DNA of 64,000 nt from JBMOMT01 sp049324835 (lineage in GTDB: Bacteria > Chloroflexota > Anaerolineae > CAYNKW01): positions 1 through 64,000 of the forward strand of contig JBMOMT010000043.1 of assembly GCA_049324835.1 (NCBI GenBank), given 5' to 3'. The notes beneath the pieces were generated by a model. It ran no database searches and was not told the DNA's origin. It saw only the letters and a program-made list of their open reading frames with translations. The position numbers and the translations under genes are program-made. Positions 51,010 to 60,700 of this stretch are shown here, piece by piece; the stretch's first letter is position 1, and every line of letters begins with the position of its first letter.

Positions 51010-51465
51010 GTGAATATGGCGCCAGGGCTTGAGTCTCAGGTCCGGTTGGAGGAACTGATCGCGAGATTGCGGCAAGGGGAGCACCGTCTCACGCCGCAGA
51101 GGGTGGCGGTGTTGCGCACCCTGGTCGCTGACGAGGGGCACCTCACAGCCGAACAGATCTATGAGCGGGTGCGGGTCGATTTTCCGATGACCAGCCTGGC
51201 GACCGTTTACAAGACGCTGGCCATTCTCAAGGAGATGGGTGAGGTGCTGGAGCTGGGTTTCAGTGACGGCAGTAACCGCTACGATGGCAAGCGGCCCCGT
51301 CCGCATCCTCATCTGATCTGCATCCGCTGCCGCGACGTGGAGGACGTCGACGTGGCGACCTGGGAGAGCCTTTCAGATTCCCTGGTGCGGCAGACAGGTT
51401 ATCACATTCTGAGTCAGCGGCTGGATTTCTTTGGTATCTGTCCGCGATGCCAGCAGCAGGCATAG
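51010..51465 (+). CDS. Fur-family metal/peroxide regulator (Fur or PerR)
   Basis: 151 residues. A winged-helix domain (RLTPQRVAVLRTLVADEGHL, TAEQIYERVRVDFP and SLATVYKTLAILKEMGEV) is followed by the dimer/metal domain (FSDGSNRYDGKRPRPHPHLICIRC). Two CxxC pairs, CIRC and CPRC, form the structural zinc site. The HPHLIC and DGKRP region fits PerR about as well as Fur. The start is GTG 51010 or ATG 51016. The ferritin gene 84 bases downstream is probably cotranscribed or coregulated. Confidence 0.92.
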   Translation: MNMAPGLESQVRLEELIARLRQGEHRLTPQRVAVLRTLVADEGHLTAEQIYERVRVDFPMTSLATVYKTLAILKEMGEVLELGFSDGSNRYDGKRPRPHPHLICIRCRDVEDVDVATWESLSDSLVRQTGYHILSQRLDFFGICPRCQQQA

Positions 51466-51549
51466 ACCACTCTCGAATGGGCACAGTCGGCTCGGAAGAG
51501 ACGTGCTTTTTTGTCACAAAAAACTTGACGCAAAAGGAGAAAAACAACC

Positions 51550-52041
51550 ATGTTGAGTACCAAGATCCAAGATGCCATGAACGAGCAGATCAAGGTTGAA
51601 CTGGAATCGGCCTACATCTATTTGTCGATGGCGGCCTACTGTGAGTCGCTCAATCTGCCAGGTTTTGCCCACTGGATGCAGGCGCAGTTTCAGGAAGAGC
51701 TGGGGCATGCCATGAAGTTCTTTGGTCAGCTTTACGATCGTGGTGGGCGTGTGGTGTTGCAGGCCATCGCGCAGCCCCAGGTCGACTTTGAATCACCACT
51801 CAAGGTGTTCGAGATCACGCTGGCCCACGAGCAGTTTGTGACCAGCAGAATCAATGCGCTGTACAAGCTTGCCGTCGACGAGGGTGATTACGCCAGCCAG
51901 ATTTTCTTGCAATGGTTTGTCGATGAGCAGGTTGAGGAAGAAAAGACGGCTTCGGATGTCCTGGAGGTTCTCAGGCGGGTGGGTGACAAGGGGCATGCGC
52001 TCGTCATGGTGGACAGAGAGTTGGCCAGGCGTGGGGGCTAG
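51550..52041 (+). CDS. ftnA: non-heme bacterial ferritin
   Basis: 163 residues, normal length. Ferroxidase-centre residues: Glu in IKVELESAYIYLSMAAY, ExxH in FQEELGHAMKFF, Glu in ITLAHEQFVTSRIN, Gln and Glu in FLQWFVDEQVEEEKTASDVL. No heme-ligand Met pattern. AAAAGGAG precedes the ATG. It stores iron and follows the Fur-family gene. A strong terminator ends the unit at 52105. Confidence 0.95.
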   Translation: MLSTKIQDAMNEQIKVELESAYIYLSMAAYCESLNLPGFAHWMQAQFQEELGHAMKFFGQLYDRGGRVVLQAIAQPQVDFESPLKVFEITLAHEQFVTSRINALYKLAVDEGDYASQIFLQWFVDEQVEEEKTASDVLEVLRRVGDKGHALVMVDRELARRGG

Positions 52042-52104
52042 GCTGGCGAGGCGTGAGGTCAAAGACTCGCCACATCCTGGCTGAATGGTTGGGTGAAGAA
52101 AATC

Positions 52105-52139
52105 AAAAAGGAGGCTCTGCTCTGGCAGGCCTCCTTTTT
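52105..52139 (+). terminator. strong rho-independent terminator after the ferritin gene
   Basis: AAAAAGGAGGC / GCCTCCTTTTT, an 11-bp perfect stem with a 13-base loop and a T-run. The A-run and T-run make it bidirectional, so it also serves the convergent gene at 52161. Confidence 0.88.
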
Positions 52140-52160
52140 AGTCTTGGGGGCAGGTAAATA

Positions 52161-52541
52161 TCAAAAGTGCACACTTTCGGTCTCAAAGGCCGGCGGCTCG
52201 GCCATCGTCGTTTCGATATCAGTGTCCTGGCTTTGTAGATATTCCAGCAACTCGCGCCTGGCAGCTTCGAATTTCTTGACGAGCTGGTTGTCGGTGCCTT
52301 TGAAAGAGTTGATGGCCCGGCGGGCGCAGGCGCAACAACCGAGAGAGGCTTTGTAGCTGCCCAGATCACAGTTCAGACATTTATTCAGCTTGATCATCAT
52401 CAAAGAAAAAGCGAGCGCGTCGACGTGCCTCTCTGGCAGAACGGAGACCCGGTCTATCAGCACCTGCCATTTCGGGCCGCGTAGCTGCCTGAGGCTAGAT
52501 ACGCAGCGGTGGGGAAAGAGAATTTCGCTTCTAGGATACAT
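52161..52541 (-). CDS. small cysteine-containing protein of unknown function
   Basis: 126 residues, soluble. The conserved-looking core is GPKWQVLIDRVSVLPERHVD, LAFSLMMIKLNKCLNCD, SYKASLGCCACARRAIN, with four or five cysteines (CLNC, CCAC) that could bind zinc or an iron-sulfur cluster. The C-terminus is acidic. GAGGTGA 4 bases before the ATG supports expression, and a promoter is likely at 52583-52612. I recall similar proteins in Chloroflexota but no function. Confidence 0.78.
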   Translation of the reverse strand: MYPRSEILFPHRCVSSLRQLRGPKWQVLIDRVSVLPERHVDALAFSLMMIKLNKCLNCDLGSYKASLGCCACARRAINSFKGTDNQLVKKFEAARRELLEYLQSQDTDIETTMAEPPAFETESVHF

Positions 52542-52582
52542 TCGCTCACCTCGTTATGCCAACTTGATGTTACGATGTTACT

Positions 52583-52612
52583 ATGGTATCATAAAAGGCG
52601 ATGGTTTGTCAA
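52583..52612 (-). promoter_or_regulatory. possible promoter of the small Cys protein
   Basis: Minus strand TTGACA (52607-52612), 18 bases, TACCAT (52583-52588), about 45 bases before the ATG. The -10 box is weak. Confidence 0.45.
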
Positions 52613-52648
52613 TAGACGCTTCGCGTGGGGCGATACTTGTGCTTTTCA

Positions 52649-53524
52649 TTACGAGGGCAGCAGATAGAGAATGGTCACCACGGTGATGCCCCACAGAGTG
52701 ACGCTGATCAGGAAAGGCCGGTCGCCTAACAGAATCTCTTCAGGAGCGCCGCCTTCGCCCTCGACGTGGATGAGATACAGGTAACGAAAGACGGCATACA
52801 ACACAAAGGGGATGGTTAACATCATGGTGTGGTTGGTGGGCAGGCCTGCGGCGGAAAAGGTGTAAATAGCATACGCCATCACCGTGCTGGCTGTCACCAC
52901 GCCCATCATTTCATCCAGGAAGGGCAGGTTATAATCGTCGAGTACGCGGCGGTGGTTGTTTGCGTTTTGCGCCATGAGTGTGAGCTCGTGCCGGCGTTTG
53001 CCGAAACCGAGAAAGAGGGCCAGCAGGGTCATACAGACATAGATCCAGGGTGAGAAACGTTCGGTGGGAATCATGGCCACGCCGGCGCCCACGCGCAACA
53101 CAAAACCGGCGGCGATGCTCAGGACATCCACGATGACCACGTTCTTGAGCCAGTAGGTATAGAGCAGGTTGTTGACCAGATAGGCGGTGGTGATGACGCC
53201 AAACCACGTATCCAGCAGAAACGCCAGCGGCAGCAGCAGCGCCAGCAGACCGGCGGCAGCGCTCGCCGCGCTGGTGATGCTCAACTGGCCCGAGGCTAGA
53301 GGGCGGCGCCTTTTGACAGGGTGCTGACGGTCTTTCTCGATATCGCCGATGTCATTAATGACATAAACCACGCTGGACATCAGGCAGAACACAGCAAACG
53401 CTGCCAGCGTTTTGAAAAAATAGACGGGTTCGAATAGTTTCTTGTCGAATACCAGCGCGCCAAAGATAAAAATATTTTTGGACCATTGTTTGGGGCGCAT
53501 GGTTTTTAGCAGTGCCTTGAACAT
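52649..53524 (-). CDS. UbiA-family transferase, decaprenyl-phosphate phosphoribosyltransferase-like
   Basis: 291 residues, about eight membrane helices. RPKQWSKNIFIFGALVF at the N-terminus, the first Asp-rich motif INDIGDIEKDRQHPVKRRRPLASG, and DVLSIAAGFVLRVGAGV-type second motif match the DPPR synthase branch (Rv3806c-like). It transfers phosphoribose from PRPP to polyprenyl phosphate for envelope arabinose or ribose donors. The ATG giving MFKALLKTMRP has GGAGGCG about 10 bases upstream; the longer open frame is discarded. Confidence 0.87.
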   Translation of the reverse strand: MFKALLKTMRPKQWSKNIFIFGALVFDKKLFEPVYFFKTLAAFAVFCLMSSVVYVINDIGDIEKDRQHPVKRRRPLASGQLSITSAASAAAGLLALLLPLAFLLDTWFGVITTAYLVNNLLYTYWLKNVVIVDVLSIAAGFVLRVGAGVAMIPTERFSPWIYVCMTLLALFLGFGKRRHELTLMAQNANNHRRVLDDYNLPFLDEMMGVVTASTVMAYAIYTFSAAGLPTNHTMMLTIPFVLYAVFRYLYLIHVEGEGGAPEEILLGDRPFLISVTLWGITVVTILYLLPS

Positions 53525-53688
53525 GGGCTCGATTTCGCCTCCGGGCAGCGCTATTTGGGCGCAATATAAAATCGCGAGTTCTTTTCGCGATTGACGGCAG
53601 ATGATACCAGATAATGACATTTTAGGCAAATCACGTTTCGTCGCTCTGATTCCGTGATGGTTTTTGACCGGGAACGTGTGGAAAGTGG

Positions 53689-54477
53689 ATGGCAGCGATG
53701 GGCAAAAAACGGCTCGATGTGCTCCTGGTGGAGCGGGGGTTGGCCGAAAGTCGCAACCGGGCGCAACGCCTGATCCTGGCCGGTGAGGTGTGGCAGGGCG
53801 ACAGGGTGCTCGACAAGCCCGGCATGCAGGTGGTAGACACAGCCGCGATTACCGTTCGCGCCAAAATGCCTTTTGTCAGTCGCGGCGGCCTGAAATTACA
53901 GGCTGCGTTGGATGCCTTTGACATCGACGTGGAAGGCTGCGTGGCAGCCGACGTGGGCGCTTCCACCGGTGGTTTTACGGATTGCCTGTTGCAGCGCGGT
54001 ACGGCGCGTGTGTATACCATCGATGTGGGGCGGGCTCAACTGGCCTGGAAGCTACGCACCGACCCGCGGGTGGTGGTGTTGGAGCGCACCAACGTGCGCT
54101 ATCTGACGGCCTTGCCGGAACGGGTGTCGCTGGCGACGGTGGATGTATCATTCATCTCGCTCAGGTTGGTCCTGCCGGTGGTGATGGGCTGGCTGGTGCC
54201 GGGCGGTGGGGTAGTGGCGCTGATCAAGCCACAATTCGAGGTGGAGCGCCGTCTGGTGGGCAAGGGTGGAGTGGTGCGGGATGCAGCGGCGCATCGGCAG
54301 GCGCTGCTGCGTGTGCTGGATTGGGGACAGGCGCACGGTCTCTACCTGCACGGGCTGATTCGTTCTCCGATTACGGGCCCGGCGGGCAATATCGAGTTCC
54401 TGGCGCATCTTTCTGGGGAGTCCAAAATGACGCTCGACGTTCAGACAGCCGTCGATGTCTGTCTTGGCGGAGCCTGA
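53689..54477 (+). CDS. tlyA: TlyA-family rRNA 2'-O-methyltransferase
   Basis: 262 residues. An N-terminal S4 RNA-binding domain (KRLDVLLVERGLAESRNRAQ then RLILAGEV) is followed by FVSRGGLKLQAAL and the FtsJ-like domain: DVGASTGGFTDCLLQRGT for S-adenosylmethionine binding, TVDVSFISLRLVLP, and LIKPQFEV with the catalytic Lys. It methylates 16S and/or 23S rRNA. Two ATGs are possible (53689, 53698). The gene is convergent with the LamG protein. Confidence 0.93.
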   Translation: MAAMGKKRLDVLLVERGLAESRNRAQRLILAGEVWQGDRVLDKPGMQVVDTAAITVRAKMPFVSRGGLKLQAALDAFDIDVEGCVAADVGASTGGFTDCLLQRGTARVYTIDVGRAQLAWKLRTDPRVVVLERTNVRYLTALPERVSLATVDVSFISLRLVLPVVMGWLVPGGGVVALIKPQFEVERRLVGKGGVVRDAAAHRQALLRVLDWGQAHGLYLHGLIRSPITGPAGNIEFLAHLSGESKMTLDVQTAVDVCLGGA

Positions 54478-54511
54478 GCAGATCGGTGGTGTGACGCAGC
54501 ATAGGCAGAGT

Positions 54512-54543
54512 GCAGGGGCAAGGCATACTTTCCTTGCCCCTGC
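54512..54543. terminator. bidirectional hairpin between tlyA and the LamG gene
   Basis: A perfect 12-bp stem GCAGGGGCAAGG / CCTTGCCCCTGC with an 8-base loop lies between two convergent genes. There is no long T-run. Confidence 0.65.
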
Positions 54544-54573
54544 TGCGATCCAGACTCACTGCGCGCATTCCGA

Positions 54574-57500
54574 CTATTGTTTGATCACGATGGGTAAAAA
54601 GATACGTTCATCGCCTGGGAACGGGGCAGCGCCAGCAATGGCAGTATCGTAAAGCATGATCTCGTCCAGGTGGCCGTCAAAGTGGAATCCACCCGAGAGG
54701 TTCAGCCAGCCGATGTTCAACGCTGCGGTGGTCGAATCAAATCCGGCGGCAAAGGCTGTGGTGGCTGCGCCCTCTCTGGTTTCGTCCACATAGAGGCGCA
54801 ACTGCTTTACGCCAGCATCTCGCACGGCTGTTACGTGATGCCAGCCGCCGTCGGTGAGATCGGTGGTGCCGATCACCGAAGCTGCTTGCCCGTCCGAATC
54901 TACCAGGTAAAAGGTAGCCTGGCCGCCATCCCGGCAGCCTACCCACCAGTGGAGCTGGCTGGCGCTGTCATCGCGGCCCACGACGACCTGGTTCCCAGCG
55001 CAGGTGCTGGCGCTGTCGGTTCGTAACCAGAACTCGATGGAAAAACTGTCGTCCGGGCCCCAGTCGAAAGCAGAGTGCGGCGGTACGTCGATGCCAGAGC
55101 TGCTGCCATCAAAAGCCTGACCGCCATCGGTGTGCCCGGCGGCAGGGGCGGGGCAATCGCCGGCACAGCCGCCGTCGTGCCCGTCGAGGGCGTCGTCGTA
55201 GGTCATGCCCTCGGTTTCGTCCAGCTTCCAGTAGGCGATGAGTCCCTGGATCACGGCGACGGCAAAGCTCTGGGTATCGTTGCCTTCGGTGTTGCTGGCC
55301 TCGATCTGAACGTTATGTTCTCCCTCTTGCGCGACGGTGGGCGTCCAGGCGATCTGGCCGGTGGTGGGATCGAGGGTCATGCCGCCGGGCCCGGCCAGCA
55401 GGGCAAAGGTGGGTGGTGGGTTGCCGACGGCCTGGACGTTGTAGCTGTAGGGTTTTCCCACGGCGGCATAAACGATCGGGCTCGAAACAATGGATGGGGC
55501 AAAATTGTCCACCTGGCAGACCCACCGCCCGGTCAGGCCTTCGGCATGGTGCTGCTGGATCTCGCTCGGAGGCAGCGCCCTGTCGTACAGGGCGGTATCA
55601 TCGACAGCACCGTCAAAGTAAAAACCGCCAGAGAGGTTGAGCCAGCCGATATTGATGGCGGCTGTCGAGCCAAAGCTGCCCGTAAAGGATGTGGGTTGTG
55701 AGTCTTGTTCCAGGCCGTCCACATAAAGACGAACGGTTTGGCCAGTGCCGGCCTCGCGGACGGCCACCACGTGATGCCAGTTGCCGTCGGTCAGATCGGT
55801 GCTGCCGACCAGGGAGGCATAGCTGCCGGATGTGTCGATGAGATAAAAACGTGCCCGGCCGGTATCTTTTTGGCAGCCCACCCACCAATGGAGAGAGGTA
55901 GAGGGGTCATCGCGGCCGATGATGACCTGGTTGCTGCCAGCGCAAGCGCTGCTGCTATCGGTTTGCATCCACAACTCGATGGAAAAGCTGTCGCCGAGGC
56001 CCCAATCGAAGGCGGTGTGATCGGGCACGTTCAGACCGGTATCACTGCCGTTGAAATCTTGAGCGCCGTCGATGTGGCCGGCGATAGGAGCAGGGCACTG
56101 ACCCGCGCACTGGGCCTCGTGGCCATCGAAATAGTCGTCAAAGGCGCTGCCGCTGGTTTCATCCAGCCGCCAGTAGGCCAGCATGTCTGCCGGGCAGGTC
56201 TGCTCTCGATCCACCTGGACCTGGGCGGTATCGCTGGCGGTGACATCGTCGCCGGCCGGGGGCGCGCCGCTGACAGATGCGGTATTGGTGAAATCGGCGG
56301 TGACGTTGCTCAGGGTGCAGTTGTAAACCTCGTTTGCCCCCACCGCCAGCTCGGCAAAGGTGCGGGCGCAGCCGGGAGCCAGGGGGTCCGAGACGGTGAC
56401 GTCTGCCAGGGGCACATCGCCGCTGTTGGTGATGGCGATGGTAAAGGTCGCGGTGAAATCGCCGCCCACCGTCTGCTCGTCTGGCGTTTTGGCGATCTCG
56501 ATGGCCGGGTGGATGACATCTACCGCGGCGGTATCGGAATGGCTCACGTCCGGGCCGCCGGGCGGCGTGCCGCTGACGGAGGCGGTGTTGGTGAAATCGG
56601 CGGTGACGTCCGCCAGGGTGCAGTTGTAAACCTCGTTTGCCCCCGGCGCAAACCCGGTAAAGGTGCGGGCGCAGTCAGGTGCCAGAGGGTCGGAGACGGT
56701 GACGTTGGTCAGGGTGATATCGCCGCTGTTGGTGATGGCGATGGTAAAGGCAGCCATTGCGCCGCTGATGATGGTTTGCGTGTCCGGCGTTTTGGCGATT
56801 TCGATATTGGGATGGGTTACGATCTCGGGCGCGTAACCAAAATCGACCGTGACCGCACTGCCGCCGGACAGGTTGACCAGCCTGGGCTCCGGCGGCGTGG
56901 TGAGGTAGCGGCTGTCGGGCGTGGTCACATCGACCCAGTAGCCGTATCCGTCGGCAAAGGGGCCGGTGTCGTAACGGCCATCTGGGCCGGTGTCGTCGGC
57001 GCCCATCTGGACATCCTGGCTCTCGCCTTCAAAGACCTGGTCGCCGTCGTCTTGATAGACGGTGACGTGCACGCCGCTGAGGCCGGTTTCGCCATCATCG
57101 CGGAGGCCATCGGCGTTTTCGTCGGCCCAGATGGTGCCGTCGATGTGGGCCGAGTCGTAATGCACACGCACGGCGATCCAATCGAGGAAGAAATGCCGGT
57201 TGGGCCAGTTGCCGTCCCTCGAAGTGATTCTCACGCTCAAGCTGGCGTCCGCCAGTTCGCTGGCCGACCAGGCATGTCCCCATAGATCGTCTTGAGCGCC
57301 CAAAATGTAGGTTTCTTCAGAGCCTGTCAGGAGCGGTGTCGAGAGGGCGCTGCTCCAGGTGCTGCCGCCATCCCAGGAAAGCTCGATTTCGTACTGCGGG
57401 CTGCTGGCGGCGTGATCCACCCAGCCATCCAGGCGCACTTGGATGCCGTTGATGACTGCGTCGGCGGGGATGGTCGAATCGAATCCGAAGGCATAGTAGC

Positions 57501-57750
57501 GATGGCGATCGTCCGCGCCGCTGCGGTTGGCAGCAAAATCGGCGTCGTCGGCATAGGCATAGATGGGGTTTTCTTCAAAGCCGTCGTCGTCGCCGCCGGT
57601 ATCGGCCGCGTTGGCTGTGGGGCTGTGCCAGCCGGAATCGGCGGCCTGGGCCACAGAGGGAGCCATGACGGATCGGGCAAAGGGCAGGAGCATGGCCAGG
57701 ATGGTCGCTAGCGAAAGCAGTCTTGATTTGAAGGGCTGGAGTTTCACCAT
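54574..57750 (-). CDS. secreted LamG/DUF11 surface protein with YLP-type C-terminal tail, 1
   Basis: 1058 residues. Signal peptide (LLSLATILAMLLPFARS) ending near AQAADS. Then a jelly-roll-like N-terminal domain, an SdrD-B-like domain (GTIWADENADGLRDDGETGL), two DUF11 repeats each starting IEIAKTPD and containing ITNSGD, a LamG/concanavalin domain (LAYWRLDE...WHHVVAVREAG), an Ig-like putative domain (SYNVQAVGNPPPTFALLAGP), a second LamG domain, and the tail ERIFLPIVIKQ. The start ATG 57750 has GGGGAG upstream and lies 28 bases after the partner gene's stop. It is a probable adhesin or glycan-binding protein. Confidence 0.9.
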   Translation of the reverse strand: MVKLQPFKSRLLSLATILAMLLPFARSVMAPSVAQAADSGWHSPTANAADTGGDDDGFEENPIYAYADDADFAANRSGADDRHRYYAFGFDSTIPADAVINGIQVRLDGWVDHAASSPQYEIELSWDGGSTWSSALSTPLLTGSEETYILGAQDDLWGHAWSASELADASLSVRITSRDGNWPNRHFFLDWIAVRVHYDSAHIDGTIWADENADGLRDDGETGLSGVHVTVYQDDGDQVFEGESQDVQMGADDTGPDGRYDTGPFADGYGYWVDVTTPDSRYLTTPPEPRLVNLSGGSAVTVDFGYAPEIVTHPNIEIAKTPDTQTIISGAMAAFTIAITNSGDITLTNVTVSDPLAPDCARTFTGFAPGANEVYNCTLADVTADFTNTASVSGTPPGGPDVSHSDTAAVDVIHPAIEIAKTPDEQTVGGDFTATFTIAITNSGDVPLADVTVSDPLAPGCARTFAELAVGANEVYNCTLSNVTADFTNTASVSGAPPAGDDVTASDTAQVQVDREQTCPADMLAYWRLDETSGSAFDDYFDGHEAQCAGQCPAPIAGHIDGAQDFNGSDTGLNVPDHTAFDWGLGDSFSIELWMQTDSSSACAGSNQVIIGRDDPSTSLHWWVGCQKDTGRARFYLIDTSGSYASLVGSTDLTDGNWHHVVAVREAGTGQTVRLYVDGLEQDSQPTSFTGSFGSTAAINIGWLNLSGGFYFDGAVDDTALYDRALPPSEIQQHHAEGLTGRWVCQVDNFAPSIVSSPIVYAAVGKPYSYNVQAVGNPPPTFALLAGPGGMTLDPTTGQIAWTPTVAQEGEHNVQIEASNTEGNDTQSFAVAVIQGLIAYWKLDETEGMTYDDALDGHDGGCAGDCPAPAAGHTDGGQAFDGSSSGIDVPPHSAFDWGPDDSFSIEFWLRTDSASTCAGNQVVVGRDDSASQLHWWVGCRDGGQATFYLVDSDGQAASVIGTTDLTDGGWHHVTAVRDAGVKQLRLYVDETREGAATTAFAAGFDSTTAALNIGWLNLSGGFHFDGHLDEIMLYDTAIAGAAPFPGDERIFLPIVIKQ

Positions 57751-57778
57751 GATGGTTTCTCCCCGAGAGAGCGGCACG

Positions 57779-60700
57779 TCAATGTGCTGCCCTCAGGATG
57801 ATGGGTAAATAGATTCTGAAACTAGTGCTGACCGAGGCCGTATCGGCGGCGTTCACAGGGCTGCCGATAGAGTCGGTGCCGGTGACGGTGGCGGTGTTGG
57901 TGGTGTTGGCCTCGATGGGCATGGCGCAGGTATAGAGCCAGGTTTCATCCGGATCAAGCTGTGAGTTGATGTTGGCATCTCCTTCGACAAAGGTGACCGG
58001 GCTGCACTTGTCGTCGCTCAGGTTCACGCCGGACAGGGGATCGTCGCCGGGATTGGTCACGCTGTAGGTGTAGGTGACGGTATCGCCGGGCTGGATGAGG
58101 GTAGCCGAGGCCTCTTTATCCACGGCAATATCGGGGGTGATCACGTTCACCGAAAAGGAATCGACATCGCTGACAGTGCCATCGAGGGTGTGGGTGGCGG
58201 TGATGGTGGCGGTGTTGGTGGTATCGGCGCTCAGGCTCATCGAGCAGTTGTATTGCCAGGTTTCATCCGGGTCCAGTCTGTCATCGGCGTTGTCATCCCC
58301 GCCGACAAAGGTTATAGAGCTGCACTTGTCGTCGGTCAGGGTCGGGCTGGAAAGCGGGTCGTCGCCGGGGTTGGTCACGGTGTAGAGATAGGCCACGGTG
58401 TGGCCGGCATAGGATATGGCCAGGTCGGCCGATTTGGCGATGGCAATTTCCGGGTTGATGCAATACCCTGGGCCGGGTTCATCATGGTGCTGCTGGATCT
58501 CGGCTTCGGACAGGGCTCTATCATAGATGGCGACCTCGTCCAGGCTGCCTTCAAAGTGATAGTATGGCGCAAGATCGAGCCAGCCGATGTTCAGCTCGGC
58601 TGTAGCCGAGCCGAACCCGGCTCCAAAGACGACAAAGCTCGATTGCCCCACGCCGTCGACATAGATGCGAATCCGGTTGGCGCCGGCGTCTCGGATGGCC
58701 ACGATGTGGTGCCAGGCATCGTCTACAATCAGGCCGCCTGATACCTGAGCCGTGTTGTTGTTGCTGTCCTGGAGGTAAAAACGGGCATTGCCTCCGGTCT
58801 GACAACCCACCCACCACTGCATGGGGGTGGAGCTATCGTCCCGGCCAATGATGACCTGATTGCCTGTGGCGCAGGCGCTATCGGAGCGCATCCAGAACTC
58901 GATGGAGAAACTGTCACTCACGCTCCAATCAAAGGCGGCGTCGGCTGGCACGTCGATGCCGGTATCGCTGCCGTTAAAGATCTGCCCGCCGTTGATCATC
59001 CCGGTGGCAGTGGCAGGGCACTGCCCGGCGCATTCGCCATCGAGGCCATCGAAAAAATCGTCATAGGCAGCGCCGCCGGTTTCATCCAATTTCCAGTAGG
59101 CCAGCATGTCCACCGGGCACACGGTGCCTTTTGCCACTGTGATGGTAAAGTTTTGTGTGTCGGCGCCTTGCGTGTTGCTGGCCTCAACCTCCACGGCGTG
59201 ATCCCCTTCCTGGGCCACGGTGGGCGTCCAAGAGATCAGGCCGCTCTCCGAGTCGATGGTCATGCCATCGGGCCTGGTGAGCAGGGCATAGCTGGGCGTT
59301 GGATCGCCGGCCGCTTCTACGTCATAGGTGTACACCCGTCCGGCAGTGGCCTCTGTGACCGGCTCCGAGACGATGATGGCGGCATAGTCTCCACTCTGGC
59401 AATACCATCTGGCGGCCAGTCCTTCGTTGTGGTGCTGCCGAACCTCGTCTGCAGAGAGAGCTCTATCGTACAGGGCCAGTTCATCCAGAGCGCCATCGTA
59501 GTGATAATAGGGAGCGATGTTGATCCAGCCGATGTTCAACGCCGCTGTGGACGAGCCAAAGCCGGCGGTATAGGTTACAACGGTGGCGTTTTCCTCCGCG
59601 CCATCGACATAGATACGAATCCGGTTGGCGCTGGCATCGCGGACGGCCACGATGTGATGCCAGCTTGCGTCTCGCAGGTCTGTGATCCCGGCCACGCCGG
59701 CCGAGGTGCCGCCGCCGTCTGTGAGGTAAAAGGTTGCTTCGCCGCCGTCGCGGCAGCCGACCCACCAATGGATCGGATTGGAGGGGCTGGTATCGTCCCG
59801 GCCGACGATGACCTGGTTGCCGCCTGAACAGGCGCCGACATCGACCTGTGCCCAGAGCTCGATGGTAAAATCCTCGTCGACGGCCCAGTTCAACGAGTCG
59901 TCGCCGGGCACGGCGGGCGCATCCAGGCCGGTGGTGCTGCCGTTGAACGCCTGCCCTCCGTCGATGTGACCCGCAGCCGGGGTGGGGCAGTCGCCGGCGC
60001 ATTGGGCGTCGTGGCCGTTGTAATAGTCGTCGTAGGTGGAGCCAGTGGTCTCATCCAGACGCCAGTAGGCGATCATATCGGCGGGGCACGTTTGCGTCTC
60101 TTCCAGTACGACCTGGGCAGCATCCGAGTTGGTCACGGCGCCGCCTTCAGGAAGCTGGCCGGTGACGGTGGCGCTGTTGATAAAACCATCGGTGACGTTT
60201 TCTACCGAGCAGTTGATGGTTTCATGGTTGCCTACGGCCAGTGTGGCAAAGGTCTCATCGCAGCCAGGGGCCTGGGCATCTGAAACTGTGACGTTGGTCA
60301 GGGTGGTATCGCCGCTGTTGGTGATCACGATGGTGAAATGCGCTGTAGAGCCACTGCTCACCGTTTGCAGGTCTGGAGTTTTGGCGATTTCGATGACGGG
60401 GTTGATGGCGTCCACAATGGCTGTATCGGCGGCCTGGATGTCGTCGCCGATTGGCGGAGTGGCGGTAACGATGGCCGTGTTGGTAAAATCGAAGGCAATA
60501 TTGTGGGCCGAGCAGGTGCCGCTCACGATTTCTCCTGGCTCGAGATCACCCGGCCCTGCGTTGCAATCTGGAGCCAGAGCATCGGTAAGCAGGACGTTGG
60601 TCAGCGGCACATCGCCGGTATTGGTGACGATGATGGTAAAGGTGGCGTTCTGGCCTATGACGACCAGTTGTGAGTCTGGCAGTTTGGCAATCTCGATGCC

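Noticed and set aside
55705..57285. 526-codon open frame antisense to the LamG genes
   Set aside because: It is Gly/Ala/Val-repetitive because it mirrors Asp/Thr-rich repeats; it has no start signal.
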